From positions 1 through 6,120 of the forward strand of contig JAFXIM010000187.1 in the NCBI GenBank assembly GCA_017533165.1: a stretch of 6,120 nt of DNA, given 5' to 3'. Numbering within the stretch: the stretch's first letter is position 1; every line of letters begins with the position of its first letter. The notes below the pieces were generated by a model. That model saw only the letters and a program-made list of their open reading frames with translations. It was not told the origin of the DNA and searched no databases. This DNA comes from Eggerthellaceae bacterium. Its GTDB lineage: Bacteria > Actinomycetota > Coriobacteriia > Coriobacteriales > Eggerthellaceae. The translations under genes and the position numbers were made by a program. Of the stretch, positions 4,789-6,120 are shown one piece after another.

Positions 4789-6120
4789 TTAACCCACCAC
4801 CTTTTCGATGGAAACGCAGGTCTTCTTGAAGTCAGGCTCCTTGGAAAGCGGGCAGTAGGTATCCTGCACGGCAAGGTTAACCAAGGTCTCATCCGCGAAG
4901 AAGGGAGCGAAGGTAACGCCAGCGGGCGGCTGAGTGCGGCCTGCCGTGGAAACCTTGATCTCCAGCTCGCCGAAACGAGACTTCACCTTCACCATGTCGC
5001 CGTCGACAAGGCCGAGCTTCTCGCAATCGGCCGGATTCATATCGAGCAACGCCTCGGGCAGAGCGCGATCGAGTTCGGGAACGCGACGTGTCATGGAGCC
5101 GGTATGCCAATGCTCGAGCAGACGACCCGTGCAGAACCAGAACGGGTACTCTTCACTCGGACTCTCTGCCGGCGGCTCCCACGGACGGAAGACGACGGAG
5201 GGACGCTGACCTGCGGACTTGTAGAAGCTCACGCCACCGGCAAGATCCTGCTTGCCGTGGTTTTGGATACCGACCTGATCGAATCCGTCGGCCTGCTCGC
5301 CGTCGCAGAAACGCCATGCGGTCTCGAACCATTCGCCGTTAACTTCGCGAACGGGCCAGGTGAGGCCGTGCTTCTCAAGGTAAACCTCGTAGGGTGCTAG
5401 CTGCTTGGCGTCCATCTTGAGCTTCTTCTCCACGTTGATGGCGTTGGCGCGCTCGTTGAGCCAGGGGTTCGAGAAGGTGCGGTACTCCTCCCACGCGCGG
5501 GCAGAAACCTCACGCTGGGTACCCTTGAAGTCAGCTGCCTGCTTGTCGTAGATGAAGCCGAAGAGATGATCGAAGGCGTCGGCGTCGCCGATCTTCTCGC
5601 CCTCGAGGACGCGCTTGGAAATCTCCATGAGCATCCAGAGATCCCACTTGGCCTCTCCCGGAGGATCGATGGCCTTCTCGAAGATGGCCGCACGGCGCTC
5701 GCCGTTGCCAAACTGGCCCTCGCGCTCAACCCACATGGCAGCGGGAAGGACGACGTCGGCGTATGCGGTGGACAGGGTGGGATAAACCTCGCTCACGCAG
5801 ATGAATGCGTCAATGATGCCCTTCTTGTCGCCACGACCGAGGAAGCGGGTAAGGTTGGGCATGGAAACGGCCCAGTTGTTGTGGGCAGACCAGAGGAAGT
5901 CGATGTTGCCCTTGGAAAGCTCGTGGAAGATCTTGACCGTGTGCATACCGGGCTTCTGAATGCCGTCGAGATAGCCTTCGGGCAGATCCCAGATAGCCTC
6001 GCTGTAACGGCGGTGATCGGCGTTGGCGACCACGAGGTCAGCGGGCAGACGGTGGCTGAAGGTGCCGACCTCACGCGCCGTGCCGCAAGCACTCGGCTGG
6101 CCGGTGAGGGAGAAGGCGCC
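4789..6120 (-). CDS. napA: NapA, catalytic subunit of periplasmic nitrate reductase, C-terminal half (5' part off-window)
   Basis: NapA reduces nitrate to nitrite at a molybdenum bis-MGD centre with one 4Fe-4S cluster. The frame is open through the right edge, so 443 C-terminal residues of a roughly 800-residue protein are seen; the internal GTG at 6033 is not the start. The visible part begins near LTGQPSACGTAREVGT (residues 5-20 of the fragment), a family hallmark. It continues with SHRLPADLVVANADHR, the block LSTAYADVVLPAAMWVEREG followed by N-x-ERR, and the cofactor-binding stretch TGRLLEHWHTGSMTRRVPEL. It ends with the MGD-binding fourth domain (LGLVDGDMVKVKSRFGE) and the terminal LSKEPDFKKTCVSIEKV, which matches the E. 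coli NapA end. The 4Fe-4S motif, Tat signal and molybdenum cysteine lie outside. Adjacent napB, napD and napH exclude a NarG or assimilatory call. It ends TAA directly against the napB ATG. Confidence 0.96.
   Translation of the reverse strand, partial: GAFSLTGQPSACGTAREVGTFSHRLPADLVVANADHRRYSEAIWDLPEGYLDGIQKPGMHTVKIFHELSKGNIDFLWSAHNNWAVSMPNLTRFLGRGDKKGIIDAFICVSEVYPTLSTAYADVVLPAAMWVEREGQFGNGERRAAIFEKAIDPPGEAKWDLWMLMEISKRVLEGEKIGDADAFDHLFGFIYDKQAADFKGTQREVSARAWEEYRTFSNPWLNERANAINVEKKLKMDAKQLAPYEVYLEKHGLTWPVREVNGEWFETAWRFCDGEQADGFDQVGIQNHGKQDLAGGVSFYKSAGQRPSVVFRPWEPPAESPSEEYPFWFCTGRLLEHWHTGSMTRRVPELDRALPEALLDMNPADCEKLGLVDGDMVKVKSRFGELEIKVSTAGRTQPPAGVTFAPFFADETLVNLAVQDTYCPLSKEPDFKKTCVSIEKVVG

Noticed and set aside
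4189..5400. A 403-codon + strand open frame opposite napD, napB and napA
   Set aside because: Crosses three well-identified genes on the other strand, has no good ribosome site and no recognisable domain.
1..6120. CRISPR array, tRNA/rRNA genes, insertion sequences, phage genes
   Set aside because: No regularly spaced repeats, no cloverleaf-like or rRNA-like stretches, and no transposase or phage motifs were seen on either strand; the Y-family polymerase alone is not enough to call a mobile element.

Overview
The window is about 6.1 kb of moderately high-GC bacterial DNA and contains two gene blocks that converge on a 231-base non-coding gap (973-1203). I infer a Coriobacteriia-like actinobacterium (Eggerthellaceae type). 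The reasons are the GC level, a lipoprotein-type pentaheme nitrite reductase, a NapC/NrfH-type protein with loosened heme motifs, and a Y-family polymerase followed by a small YolD-like gene. The organism call is an inference from style, not a database match.

Left block, + strand (1-972): the 3' part of a Y-family translesion DNA polymerase, which runs in from outside the window, overlaps by 8 bases a small ORF whose C-terminal part looks YolD-like. This is the tail of a DNA-damage tolerance operon.

Gap (973-1203): GC-rich, non-coding and structured. It holds a near-perfect direct repeat of 19-20 bases, a long-range inverted repeat, and a 13-bp hairpin that is fully paired only in minus-strand RNA. 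That hairpin is probably the terminator of the right block.

Right block, - strand (6120 down to 1204): one tightly packed run in the order napA (C-terminal half only), napB-like, napD, napH, nrfA, nrfH. Gaps are 0, 9, 2, 74 and 20 bases. Together the genes encode a respiratory route from nitrate to nitrite (NapA, with NapB as electron donor, NapD as maturation chaperone and NapH as membrane quinol-side Fe-S protein) and from nitrite to ammonium (NrfA, fed by the membrane-anchored multiheme NrfH). This is a dissimilatory nitrate reduction to ammonium (DNRA) module.

Points of interest: (i) NrfA and the NapB-like protein both carry lipoprotein signal peptides, consistent with anchoring on the outer face of a single membrane; (ii) the NrfH-like protein has five potential heme c sites, two with expanded spacing (CX3CH and CX4CH), instead of the family's four CX2CH; (iii) a strong hairpin and a weak promoter-like sequence sit between the nap and nrf halves; (iv) no napC or napG lies in the visible part. 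I see no clearly new system. The main result is a compact nap-nrf respiratory cluster with unusual heme-binding details.
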